Source of the DNA: Larix kaempferi
Lineage: Eukaryota > Streptophyta > Pinopsida > Pinales > Pinaceae
Reading direction: 5' to 3'
Length of the DNA: 64,000 nucleotides
Assembly (NCBI GenBank): GCA_027924585.1
Contig: BSBM01000870.1
Location: 6,923,501-6,987,500, forward strand
In this document: in pieces, positions 43,471 through 53,834 of the stretch
How the letters are laid out: each line of letters begins with the position of its first letter
Position numbering within the stretch: the stretch's first letter is position 1
Notes under the pieces: model-generated
What the model saw: the letters and a program-made list of their open reading frames with translations, nothing else
Database searches by the model: none
Told to the model about the DNA's origin: nothing
Program-made: the position numbers and the translations under genes

Positions 43471-43657
43471 CCAAGCATCACACCTGCTTGAGTTTGGAGC
43501 ATTTAATTTTGTGTGTGCCTGACAGTTTATTTTGAGGGGGGGTATTTTTCCCAATATGTTTTCCCCATTTCCTCGGTTTATTGAGTATTATTATTATTCA
43601 TTGTATTGCGTTACCTTTGGTCTCAGTTACCAGGGCCCAAGATGGATTAAGGTGGGG

Positions 43658-44459
43658 TGTTAGGATATCCCTATACTCCATCCTAGTCCTACCAGCATTT
43701 TTCATTATTTGCATTTTCAGCCATGCATGCAGCATCCATGCATGCATCCCAGTCATCAACATGGAGTTCTCCAACCCCTATTCCTCATTTTGCTAGCCCC
43801 AGGAGCTTCTTTTTGCTCAGTTGCATCCCTCCTAGCCAGTGTGGCACCCTTCTTTCATCTACTACTTGAAAAAGGAACCCTCCCTCACCTACCATTTAGT
43901 TTCACTTCAGTTATTGAGTGATATTTGGATCTGCTCCTTGATTTGAGGACATATTGACTAGTTAATTGTCTCTGACACTCTGATCGACCTCCAGTTAGCC
44001 CTGATAACCTGTTTTGACTCCAGTAAGCTCCTATTGCACCCTCCTTTGAGCCTCCTTCACTACATTAGTGCATTATGTTTATGTTACACTTATTACATTC
44101 AGTTAGACTCATTCGCCTGCATGGATGACACTCTCTGATGATGATTGGGACTCCTAGTGGTGCATTGTTGACACTCCACTGATGATGTTGATGACTCTAT
44201 TGATCTGATGATCACTCTATCAGATGCTAATTCAAATTGCCACCTTGGCATTCGAATCCTCTCCACCATTATACTATTTATTGTTCATACTTGTGATTAA
44301 TGAATTAGTGTGCGTGAAGTTATTTTGCTTCTATCCGAGTTCTACTGTATTATTATTCTGCTGCTCATTTTACTGCATTGACCACTCTTAATCTTATTCC
44401 TAAATTCTTTCATTTTGAGGTATACATCTGCTCTTAGATCTGCTGTGAGGATTTTCACA
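43658..44459 (+). repeat. array LTR C (802 bp)
   Basis: TGTTAGGATATCCC to ATTTTCACA, followed by the PBS at 44460. The preceding PPT reads AAGGTGGGG, one base changed from the other units. Confidence 0.92.
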
Positions 44460-44622
44460 TGGTATCAGAGCATGTTGAGAGTATTGTTTATCTCCATTCC
44501 TGAGAGTTTTTTGCAGGTTATTATCAAGATTTCGAGTGCAGCAGTTGCAACAGTTTCTGCACTTTTGTAGCAGTAGCAGTTGCATACTTTTCTATTGTTT
44601 TTGCAAGTCTTCTACAACTTCC

Positions 44623-46353
44623 ATGTATTCAGAAGAAATTCATCCTCTTTCTCCATTCAACTATGATGAATGGAAACAAAAAATGTTAGAACATTTTTCC
44701 ACCTATGTACATTAATCATTTATTAATGATGATTAATTAGCCCAAGTGATTAATGATTACATCCCTAAGTTGATTAGCTACTAAATGGTCAATTATCATG
44801 AACTAGATAGCAAATGTGAACAAGTGCTGAGTCAAACCAGCTAAGTGGAGGGCTCCCCAGGGCAATTAATGCACTCAGCATGCCTAGAGCGCCCTCCTCA
44901 GGTCATTTAATGCACTCAACATGCTTCTCTTCTACCTAGGGCGCATTTGCTCTCTTTGTGGACAATCTTGCCTTGTTTTGTCACATTTTTGACCAATTTT
45001 AGACTCCAAACCTCTAGCCAACCAGTTTCTTCACATGTGTGAGGTCACATGGGCCTGTCCAGTCATTCCCAGCATTCACACTGCAGATTCGAACCAGTTT
45101 GGGATGGTTTGGGATATTTTGGTCAACCTAGGGGGGTTTGAGCTTTTTCTAAGCTAGATCAGTGTGAACACTACAGATGGATTCGAATTCTTCCAGATTT
45201 GTATATATGGGTGTTCTTAACCTTTGTTAAGGTTGGACAGTTAATAATATTGACATTATTCACCATTTCATGTGTAATTGTTCTTCATTCATTTAAATTT
45301 TTTATGCCATTCTTGCAAATGTTGTGCAATCTTTCACCAGTGAGGAATCCACAGTAGCTAGATTCAGCTGTGCTTGAGATTTTACAAAAAATGATAGCAT
45401 ATTTGAAGAACCATGATCTCTTTGATTATTGTTTTGAAAGAGAGTTCGAATCCTCTGAAAAAGAGATTGACTGGTTATATAAAGATGATAGTGTCTATGC
45501 AACAATGATGTTTGATATGTTTTGATGCATGAGACCCCAGTTCATTGATTCTGTTGAATCTCCAAAAGAGCTATGGGCCCAACTGGATGAAATATTTGGC
45601 AAGTAGAATGAAGGGATTGGTCCAAACCCTTTCGAGAGCAAGAAAAGTGATGCATTCGCCCTCCTTGATGATCTCATTGATCATGAATATCTCATATCTC
45701 ATATTGAGGTTGTCCAAAAAGAAGAAGAACTTGCAGATTCTACACTCATGCTCTCAAATTATTCTATTTTGAATTCTGTGCCAACTCACACTCTAGAAAT
45801 TGCAAAGGTTCCTAAATCCTCTCTTGCACCAGAGTCTATTGGTTTGCATCATGATCTTATGAATGTTTTGGAGGTTAAATCAGCCATTGGAGGTAATGCA
45901 TTCGCTCTCCTTGATTAATCACCTCTTATTTACTATTGTAAGATCATTATTTCATGCTCTCAGAAGGTTATTGAAGATGATGGCCATTGCCATTCGCTTG
46001 GGATAATTTCTCATGCATTTACTGGTTTAGATCTCAACTCAAATGGTTCAAAGGAGATTTTAGGCAACCATGATTCAAGTCTTGGATCTGATTTGGATTC
46101 CAAGAAAACACTGATATTTGATGGTTCTTTTGAGCATAATCTCACCCATGATGGTTCGAAGGAAAAGATAAAATACTATCTGCATATTCAAAGATTTGAT
46201 CCTACCTCAACTGATTCGAATCACAGGTTCAAGGATCATCCTCATACTTTTTGATTTGTTCTCATCACATTCAATCTGAAGAGCAAGTACAAGCACATGC
46301 TTTCTGAGCATGATCCACTTCTTCCCAAGAAAAATATACCTCCAAACATATGA
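44623..46353 (+). pseudogene. array unit 3 Gag-like ORF, split by a solo LTR
   Basis: Starts at the ATG near 44,623 (MYSEEIHPLSPFNYDEWKQK), is cut at codon ~21 by the solo LTR 44684-45386, and resumes at 45,392 with the same text as the other units. Further damage: TGA near 45,524, TAG near 45,603, TAA near 45,917 and TGA near 46,252. The most decayed of the four copies. Confidence 0.85.
44684..45386 (+). mobile_element. solo LTR inside array unit 3 (703 bp)
   Basis: Starts TGTTAGAACATTTTTCC and ends GAGATTTTACA. The flanks AAAAA (44679-44683) and AAAAA (45387-45391) match, and removing the segment restores the sequence seen in units 1, 2 and 4. TG...CA ends, a 5-bp duplication and the absence of internal coding identify a solo LTR of another family. 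AATCATTTATTAATGATGATT near its start is a small palindrome. Confidence 0.88.
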
Positions 46354-46540
46354 CCGAGCATCACACCTGCTTGAGTTTGGAGCATTTATTTTTGTGTGTG
46401 CCTGACAGTCTATTTTGAGGGGGGGTATTTTTTCCATGAGGTTTTCTCCATTTCCTCGGTTTATTGACTCTTATTATTATTCATTGTAATGGGTGACCTT
46501 TGGTCTCAGTTACCAGGGCCCAGGATGGATTAAGGGGGAG

Positions 46541-47338
46541 TGTTAGGATATTCCTATACTCCATCTGAGTCCTACCTGCATTTTTCATTATTTGAATTTT
46601 TAATCATGCATGCAAACTGCATGCATCTCAGTCATTAGCATGGAGTCCTCCATTCCCTAGTCCTCAGTTTCCTAGCCCTAGGAGATTATTTCTGCTTAGT
46701 TTCACCCCTCCTAGCCAGTGTGGTGCCCTTATTTCACCTATTTCTTGAAAAAGGCACCCTCCCTCACCTAACATTCAATTACACTTCATTTATTGAGTGA
46801 TTTGTGGATCTGTTCCTTGATTTGATGACATATTGACTAGTTAACTATCTTTGGCACTGAGATGGACCTCCAGTTAGCCCTAACATCCTGTTCTAACTCT
46901 AGTAAGATCCTATTGTTCCCTCCTTTGAGCCTCCTTCACTACATTAGTGCATTATGTTCGTTTTACACTTATTACATTAAGTTAGACTCAGTCTTTTGCA
47001 TGGATGACACTCTCCGATGATGATTAGGACTCCTAGTGGTGCACTGTTGACACTCCACTGATGATGTTGATGACTCTATTGATCTAATGATCACTCTATG
47101 AGAGGCTAATTCGAATTTCCACCTTGGCATTTGAATCCTCTCCACCATTGCACTATTTATTGTTCATACTTGTGATTAATGAATTTGTGTGTGTGAAGTT
47201 ATTTTGCTTCTATTTGAGTTCTATTGTATTATTATTTTGTTGCTCATTTTACTGCATTGACCACTCTTAATCTTATTCCTAAATTATTTCCTTGTGAGGT
47301 ATACATCAGCTCTTATATCTCTTGTGAGGATTTTCACA
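46541..47338 (+). repeat. array LTR D (798 bp)
   Basis: TGTTAGGATATTCC to TTTTCACA, then the PBS at 47339. Confidence 0.92.
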
Positions 47339-47501
47339 TGGTATCAGAGCATGTTGAGAGTATTGTTTATCTCCATTCTTGAGAGTTTTTTGCAGGTTAT
47401 TATCAAGATTTTGAGTGCAACAATTGCAACAGTTTCTGCACTTTTGCAGCAGTAGCAGTTGCAGAATTTTCTATTGTTTCTGCAAGTCTTCTACGGCTTC
47501 C

Positions 47502-48521
47502 ATGTATTTAGAAGAAATTCATCCTCTTTCTCCATTCAACTATGATGAATGGAAACAAAAAACGATAGCATATTTGAAGAGCCATGATCTCTTTGATTCT
47601 TGTTTTGAAAGAGAGTTCGAATCCTATGAAGAAGAGATTGACTGATTAAATAAAGGTGACAGTGTCTATGCAACAATGATTTTTTCTATGTATCAATGCA
47701 TGAGACCCCACTTCATTGATTTTGTTGAATCTCCAAAAGAGCTATGGGCCCAATTGGATGAAATATTTGGCAAGCAGAATGAAGGGATTGGTCCAAACTC
47801 TTTCGAGAGCAAGCAAAGTGATGCATACACCCTCCTTGATGATCTCATTAATCATGAATATCTCATATCTCATATTGAAGTTGTCGAAAAAGAAGAACTT
47901 GCAGATTCTACACTCATGCTCTCAAATTCTTCTATTTCGAATTGTGTGCCAGCTCACACTCTAGAAATTGAAGAGGTTCCTAAATCCTCTCTTCCACCAG
48001 AGTCTGTTGGTTTTCATCAAGATCTCATGAATGTTTCGGAGGTTAAATCATCCATTGGAGGTAATGCATTCACTCTCCTTAATCAATCACCTCTTATTTA
48101 CTATTGTAAGATCATTATTTCATGCTCTTAGAAGGTTATTGAAGATGATGGCCATTGCCATTTGCTTGGGATAATTTCTCATGCATTTACTGGTTTAGAT
48201 CTCACCTCAAATGGTTCAAAGGAGATCTTAAGCAACCATGATTCAAGTCTTGGATCTGATTTGGATTCCAAGAAAACACTGATATTTGATGGTTCTTTTG
48301 AGCATAATCTCACCTATGATGGTTCAAAGGAAAAGACAAAAAACTATCTGCATATTCAAAGATTTGATCCTACCTCAACTGATTCAAATCACAGGTTCAA
48401 GGATCATCCTCATACTTTTGGATTTGTTCTCATCACATTCAATCTGAAGAGCAAGTACAAGCACATGCTTTCTGAGCATGATCCACTTCTTCTCAAGAAG
48501 AATATACCTCTAGACATATGA
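47502..48521 (+). pseudogene. array unit 4 Gag-like ORF
   Basis: ATG 47502 (MYLEEIHPLSPFNYDEWKQK). TGA 47643-47645 at the same position as the stop in unit 2, and TAG 48129-48131 after IIISCS. The rest is open to TGA 48519-48521 with the C-terminal domain preserved. Confidence 0.85.
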
Positions 48522-48708
48522 CCAAGCATCACACCTGCTTGAGTTTGGAGCATTTATTTTTGTGTGTGTTTTACAGTCTATTTTGAGAGGGGGTATTTTT
48601 CCCATGAGGTTTTCCCCATTTCCTTAGTTTATTGACTGTTATTATTATTCATTGTATTGGGTGACCCTTGGTCTTAGTTACCAGGGCCCAGGATGGATTA
48701 AGGGGGGG

Positions 48709-49525
48709 TGTTAGAATATTCCTATACTCCATCCTAGTCCTATCAGCATTTTCATTATTTTCATTTTCAGCCATGCATGCACTTATGCATGCATGTATGC
48801 AAACTACACGCATCCCAGTCATCAACATGGAGTCCTCCATCCCCTACTCCTCAGTTTTCTATCCCCAGAAGCTTCTTTCTGCTCATTTTTAGCCCTCCTA
48901 GCCAGTGTGGCGCCCCTCTTTCACCTACTACTTGACAAAGGCACCCTCCCTCACCTACCATTTAGTTACACTTTAGTTATTGAGTGATTTGTGGATCTGC
49001 TCCTTGATTTGAGGACATATTGACTAGTTAACTGTCTCTGACACTCTGATGGACCTCCAGTTAGCCCTGACAGCCTGTTCTCACTCCAGTAAGCTCCTAT
49101 TGCACCCTCCTTTGATCCTCCTTCACTACATTAGTGAATTATGTTTATGTTACACTTATTACATTCAGTTAGACTCAGTCTTCTGCATGGATGACACTCT
49201 CCGATGATGATTAGGACTCCTAGTGGTGCACTGTTGACACTCCACTGATGATGTTGATGACTCTATTGATCTGATGATCACTCTATGAGAGGCTAATTCG
49301 AATTTCCACCTTGGAATTCGAATCCTCTCCACCATTGTACTATTTATTGTTCATACTTGTGATTAATGAATTAGTGTGTGTGAAGTTATTTTGTTTCTAT
49401 CCAAGTTCTAGTATATTATTATTCTGTTTCTCATTTTACTGCATTGACCACTCTTAATCTTATTCCTAAATTCTTTCATTGTGAGGTATACATCAGCTCT
49501 TAGATTTGTTGTGAGGATTTTCACA
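48709..49525 (+). repeat. array LTR E (817 bp), outer right end
   Basis: TGTTAGAATATTCC to GATTTTCACA. Unlike A-D it is not followed by a PBS but by ACGTG and a unit of the copia 44-bp repeat, so it is the right end of the array. Confidence 0.93.
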
Positions 49526-49719
49526 ACGTGATGGGGATTGCATCATCCCAGAACCCTTGGTTCAAAATGTACGTGTTAGTATTTTATCATCCTTGGACTT
49601 ATGTCTGAAAGTGAGAATGATTGATCATCCTGTAATTGGATCATGTGTGCTGCAGGTTATGCTGCTATCGTGATGATGATATGAAGATCCAGACGATGAG
49701 GCTATTGATTAGGAGATCC

Positions 49720-49935
49720 AAACGATGTTGTTGATTGTGATGATCTAGATGATGATGTTGTTGATCGTGATGATCTAGATGACGATGCTGTTGATTGTGA
49801 TGATCTAGATGATGACATTGTTGATCGTGATGATCTAGATGATGATGATGTTAATCATGATGATCTAGATGATGATGCGGTTGATCATGATGATCTATAT
49901 GATGATGATGTTGATCATGAGATGACGATGCTGTT
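49720..49935 (+). repeat. 30-bp minisatellite in the copia 3' region
   Basis: About seven units of GATGATCTAGATGATGATG plus GTTGATCGT or GTTGATTGT, period 30 bp, in the copia tail after the array insertion point. Confidence 0.88.
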
Positions 49936-50163
49936 GATCATGAGGATCCAGATATTGATGTTGCTGTAGCTGTTCAAGTGCTGCAGAAGATGAAGACTCA
50001 ATACTGACGATGCTGATATTCCAGTATTGATTATGTTCCAGTAACTGTTTGAGTTACTAATGATGATGTATGAAGAAAGGTTCTAATGATTTATAGATAT
50101 ATCATGTATTATGTAGTTGATGATGCCTTGCTCCTGCAGACATTGTTATAATATCCTTGTCGT

Positions 50164-50173
50164 TAAGGGGGAG
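50164..50173 (+). other. polypurine tract of the copia element
   Basis: TAAGGGGGAG directly before the 3' LTR start TGTTGAAATATTG. Confidence 0.85.
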
Positions 50174-50672
50174 TGTTGAAATATTGTAACTTCTAAGAAT
50201 ATTATATTTGTACTTTATTCCGGAGATGTTTCATTCCTCCGAAAGAGACCCTATTGTATATCCAGAGATGTTTATTCCTCCGAGAAAGTATGGTAACTAG
50301 GGTTATTAGATATCCCATGTGAGGTCAGCCCTGAGTTATCTATTTAGGGGTTATTAGAATCTCTTAAGAGAGGTCGTCCCCATTAAGGTGAAAAGTCAGT
50401 TAGAACATGAGTATAAATAGAGGAGGTGTGTTCCTCATTTATCTCATTCATTCACTCACTTGTGATTGGTGCATAGGAGAGAGAGAGAGAGGTCTGCATA
50501 GGAGAAGGAGCTCTTGTTTGGGTACTACATCTTGTATTGGTTGATTATATATATTGAGGAAAGCTTTGATGGGTTTTCTACCCCATGGGGGTTTCCCAGG
50601 GTAAATCTTTGTCTATCTTGTGATTGTGTTTCTTTCAGTGATCTTGCTTGTGAATTTAGGGCAAACTTAAAA
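50174..50672 (+). repeat. 3' LTR of the copia element (499 bp)
   Basis: Starts TGTTGAAATATTG. TATAAATAGAGG lies near 50,411 and the GAGAGAGAGAG run at about 50,477. The last bases have changed relative to the 5' LTR (GAATTTAGGGCAAACTTAAAA against GAATTTTCTAAACTTAACA). Confidence 0.9.
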
Positions 50673-51510
50673 ATTATGTAGGCAAGAAATGAAGTTCACA
50701 AATGTATCACTCATCCGAGATGCAAAAACCATTGTTGAATGGTGTGCTTCATTCACGGGGGAGGGAGAAAGAAGGCAGGAAGATCACTCAACTAGGAAAG
50801 CACATGTACATAGATATCTTTTGGAGGTGGTGGATGTAGATTGATAATAGTTATATGAGTCCAATACCATCCAAGGAACTCATGGATTTCATTCATTTAG
50901 AACGTCGGACAATGCTATACTTGAAATGTGGACAAGGAAAGTCTCATGTTTTTGTTCTCCATGTAGTAGTGGTGAATGGGACGAATGTGAATCCACGGAT
51001 TGGGTTAATAGTTGGGACTGTGTATCAGTCCCCATTGTTCGATGAATAGCTACAGAATTATACCATTTGGATAAGGACCAATCAAGTATTTCACCATACT
51101 ATGACCACATATGAGATCTCGTACAACCAGGTTTGATTAATATTTTGACAACTAGTTGTGTCTAATTAGTTGACTGAAATGTTGGCACTATATTTTCTCC
51201 AGGGCACATATACGCAGTGGTTTCTGTGGGACGCAATGCATGCCGCACCGACTATTGGTTGGCACAATGCTTACAGGAGAAGCAAACCCTAAATGTCCCA
51301 TTACAGGACTCTGAGGCCAATGATTTTCCGATTGGGTCGATGGTTATAAAAGGAGAATATTTGAACCAGGTTTCCCACTCAACAAATAGAAAAGGGTATA
51401 CATATGAAGATTATAGACCATGTGAGATTGTATACCATTATACAAACTTAGTTATTGGCACAAATCTCCAGCTGCAAACAATGCCAAGGAAAAAATCATC
51501 AAAGGAATGA
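50673..51510 (+). pseudogene. uncharacterised SDG-motif protein, second part
   Basis: Continues the pseudogene broken at 33,371. EMKFTNVSLIRDAKTIVEWC directly continues the text before the insertion, then CASFTGEGERRQEDHSTRKA and HVHRYLLEVVDVD with stops. Blocks such as WTRKVSCFCSPC and GEWDECESTDWVNSWD follow. A short intron is likely at 51131-51202 (GTTTGA ... CTCCAG, 72 bp). After it one frame gives AVRNA-like text and TDYWLAQCLQEKQTLNVPLQ, DSEANDFPIGSMVIKGEYLN and YTYEDYRPCEIVYHYTNLVI. A frame with introns suggests a former host gene or a DNA-transposon gene, not an LTR element. Function unknown. Confidence 0.6.
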
Positions 51511-51839
51511 TACTTATTGCCTTACTCTGAGCATGAGAGGTTAAAGGAAACCATTGGTATTTGAGGCGATCCTAATGGTCTAGTCGAATGACCATAGGTA
51601 GGAAATCTGGTATGTAGTTTGCATGTTTTATTGTGTATTATGTTATAGGTATGTGGTGTACATGTATACTATGATTTTATTTCGTGGTCTCATTGAATAT
51701 TGACATTAATGTTTTGACTATTGCAACCGGACATTGATAGATTGATAGATTGATAAATTGCATAGACTTGGTATAACTTGATAAATTGCACAAGTCTCGT
51801 CATGGATTTGTTTTCTTTGTTTTTTTCTCCCATCTAAGT
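51511..51839. other. no recognisable feature
   Basis: AT-rich. Contains a small GATAGATTGATAGATTGATA run near 51,735. Probably the 3' flank of the preceding pseudogene. Confidence 0.5.
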
Positions 51840-52120
51840 AAACCATAATATTTTCATCCTCATGCTCATTTTCATGCTCACTATCACCATCACCATCTCC
51901 ATGATCATTATCACTATCCCATGGTCGTTGTCACCATCACCATGCCACCATGAACATCACCACCGTGCTCTTTCTACCCATGTTGTCACCATCACCAACC
52001 CCTTTTCCACCATAAGATTCTCATCCATAATCCACACAAATATAATCGTTAGATACCTAATTTAGAAACCTATAAATCCAAACCACAAACATAGAAACCT
52101 AATCTAGCCTTAGAAATCTA
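51840..52120. repeat. CAT/ATC-rich stretch followed by telomere-like words
   Basis: TCATGCTCA, CACCATCACCATC and TGTCACCATCACCATG-type words to about 52,020, then ACCTAATTTAGAAACCTATA and AACCTAATCTAG words. Again a trinucleotide satellite is joined to CCTAA-type repeats, as at 1-650 and 3,940-4,380, but more degenerate. Confidence 0.65.
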
Positions 52121-52401
52121 CCCTAGTGTTAACACCCAAAAAGTGCTCACTATCTCATTTACCACATTATATGACTCATTTGTCCATTCTCCTACCATAT
52201 TTCCATTAAAAATCCCAAAAAACCCATTAAAAAGCCTCCAAAAGGCCTAAAATGCCTCCAAAAGGCCAAAAAACCATGCAAAAATCCCCTAAAAAGGGAA
52301 TAGAAATATAAAATAATGAGGAAAAGGAGGAAAAAACCCTATACAGCTGCCCAAAACCATGTGTTTCCCAAAACCATGGGTCAGCACTCCACCACCAAAA
52401 A

Positions 52402-52412
52402 ACTATAAATAG
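52402..52412 (+). promoter_or_regulatory. TATA-like box, possible LTR or promoter remnant
   Basis: CTATAAATAGG followed by a C/A-rich leader (CACAATCACAAGCACCC, CTCTCTCGAAACCCTAG). This arrangement is typical of plant LTR U3/R regions. TGTTAACACCC at about 52,124 could be the LTR start, but no second copy, PBS or duplication is visible. Confidence 0.35.
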
Positions 52413-52736
52413 GTGATGGAGATCCCTTATTCCATATCCACAATCACAAGCACCCTTACTCTGCCAAAATCTCTCTCGAAACCCTAGTTCACCTTTGAAC
52501 TATTTTCACCTTGAGAGCCACCTTTGGCCCATTCCCAACATTGGAGAAGGAGAAGGAGCATTCTTGAAGCTTGGAGCATCCTCTTGGACACTGCAAAGGG
52601 CTTCACCAACCTTGACACTCAAGGTAACATCAATACAAAGTCATTCTTTCATTTTGGTGTTTATGCTTCATGCTTGTAGTAGAAATAATTTAATTTTTTG
52701 TTTATTGCATAATTAGTTTAATATATTGAACTGCTA

Positions 52737-52758
52737 CTAAGGAGTCCATTCTCCTTAG
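52737..52758. repeat. small perfect inverted repeat
   Basis: CTAAGGAG and CTCCTTAG separated by TCCATT: an 8-bp stem with a 6-nt loop. No known role. Confidence 0.5.
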
Positions 52759-52779
52759 TAGGTGCTCATTGGCACAAGC

Positions 52780-53060
52780 TAGGGGCAAAACCCTAGCTAC
52801 ACCTAGAAACACAAATATAACCTTTGAAACCTAATCCATAACAATAGAAACCTAAACCATGCCAAAAAAACCTAGTCCAAGAAACCATAATTTGTAGTCT
52901 AAACCCCTAGCCTAGAAATCCTAGCGTAGAAACCCTATTTTGTGGCCTAAACCCTAATTTGAATTCTAAAACATAGGAACCCTAGTTTGTAGCCTATATC
53001 CTACTTTGTGTTCAAAATCCTAGAAACCCTAGTTTGTAGCCACAAACTATCATTAACCAA
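52780..53060. repeat. degenerate AACCCTAGTTTGTAGCC repeat
   Basis: Loose repeats combining AAACCCTAG or AACCTAAACC with TTTGTAGCC(T)A, at about 15-40-bp spacing. It is another telomere-like minisatellite. Confidence 0.65.
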
Positions 53061-53809
53061 TCACTAATATCAATTATTCATTGTCTTTGTTTCCAAAATT
53101 GGACCTTCACCGTACATTAGTGAATCGATATGTGATTTGTTTTGTGAGGGATGTTTTACTTGGTGTTCAACTTGTGTGGAAATGCCCCATTTTAGTTGAA
53201 CACGTGAACTCTCACCAAGATTCCTACCATGGTAATGAATCATCAATGCAGGATCTACCATAACCATTTCATCCATCTTAATGTTGCCATCAAAAAGCAC
53301 TTCATCCATCTTAATGTTATCTTAAAAAAAAAAATTCATCAGCCAATCTCATTAGTTAACACACTTCCTTCATCTATGTTTTGAAGAATCACAATAAGCA
53401 ACCCATGGAACCCTTCCATAAGCTAGAATTATATGTTTTCATGAAACCTATATACCCAACTAAAAACTAGAAGAAACCCTAAGATGGAATCTACAGGAGC
53501 CAACTAGGAATGCTTCTTACAGAAATCCTCTATAATCCTCCCTACGTATTTGCACCATATGTACCCTAAATTATTTTTATTTTTGAATCACAGTTAATCG
53601 TTAGTTTAAAAGGAACTAAGAAGACATCACTTTCTTTTAGGTTAAAAAATAATCTAAAAATAATAATGACATCAATTTTAATATCCCTTTGAACTCAATT
53701 TTAATATCCCTTTGAACTCAAAGGGATCTCGAATGGATGGTAACAATTACCCTTTAATATTATGAGTATAGTCATCTTTATTATTTTGTTGGATTTTCTC
53801 TTGTATAGC
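53061..53809. other. no recognisable gene
   Basis: AT-rich spacer. A short direct repeat (ATATCCCTTTGAACTCAA, about 53,683 and 53,706) is the only structure I see. Confidence 0.55.
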
Positions 53810-53834
53810 CATGTGTAGGTGTGAGTTTAAACGG

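Larger units (their letters stand above)
39314..49525 (+). mobile_element. tandem array of five LTRs and four Gag-only internal domains
   Basis: LTRs at 39314-40100, 41464-42284, 43658-44459, 46541-47338 and 48709-49525 alternate with internal regions of about 1.37 kb. The third internal region also contains a 703-bp solo LTR. Each internal region has a PBS (TGGTATCAGAGCATG), one Gag-like ORF related to 19289-20323, two polypurine tracts, and no pol. The whole array is bounded by one ACGTG pair (39309-39313 and 49526-49530). No internal LTR has its own target duplication, so neighbouring units share LTRs. This structure can arise by LTR-LTR unequal recombination or by multimer formation before insertion. 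Confidence 0.93.
33372..50672 (+). mobile_element. Ty1-copia retrotransposon carrying a nested LTR array
   Basis: LTRs 33372-33866 and 50174-50672 are clear copies of each other. The flanks read ATTAC (33367-33371) and ATTAT (50673-50677), one mismatch from a perfect 5-bp duplication, and the interrupted pseudogene reads through the junction once the element is left out. PBS is TGGTATCAGAGC at 33867 and the PPT is AAGGGGGAG before the 3' LTR. The gene order Gag, PR, INT, RT, RNase H is that of copia. Its own length without the nested array is about 7.1 kb, of which about 1.5 kb is a repeat-rich 3' region. Several catalytic residues are substituted and frames are broken, so it is inactive. Confidence 0.93.

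Noticed and set aside
51840-52065. ORF of 67 codons in the CAT/ATC-rich stretch
   Set aside because: Simple-sequence reading frame (Thr/Ile/His runs), as at the left edge of the window.
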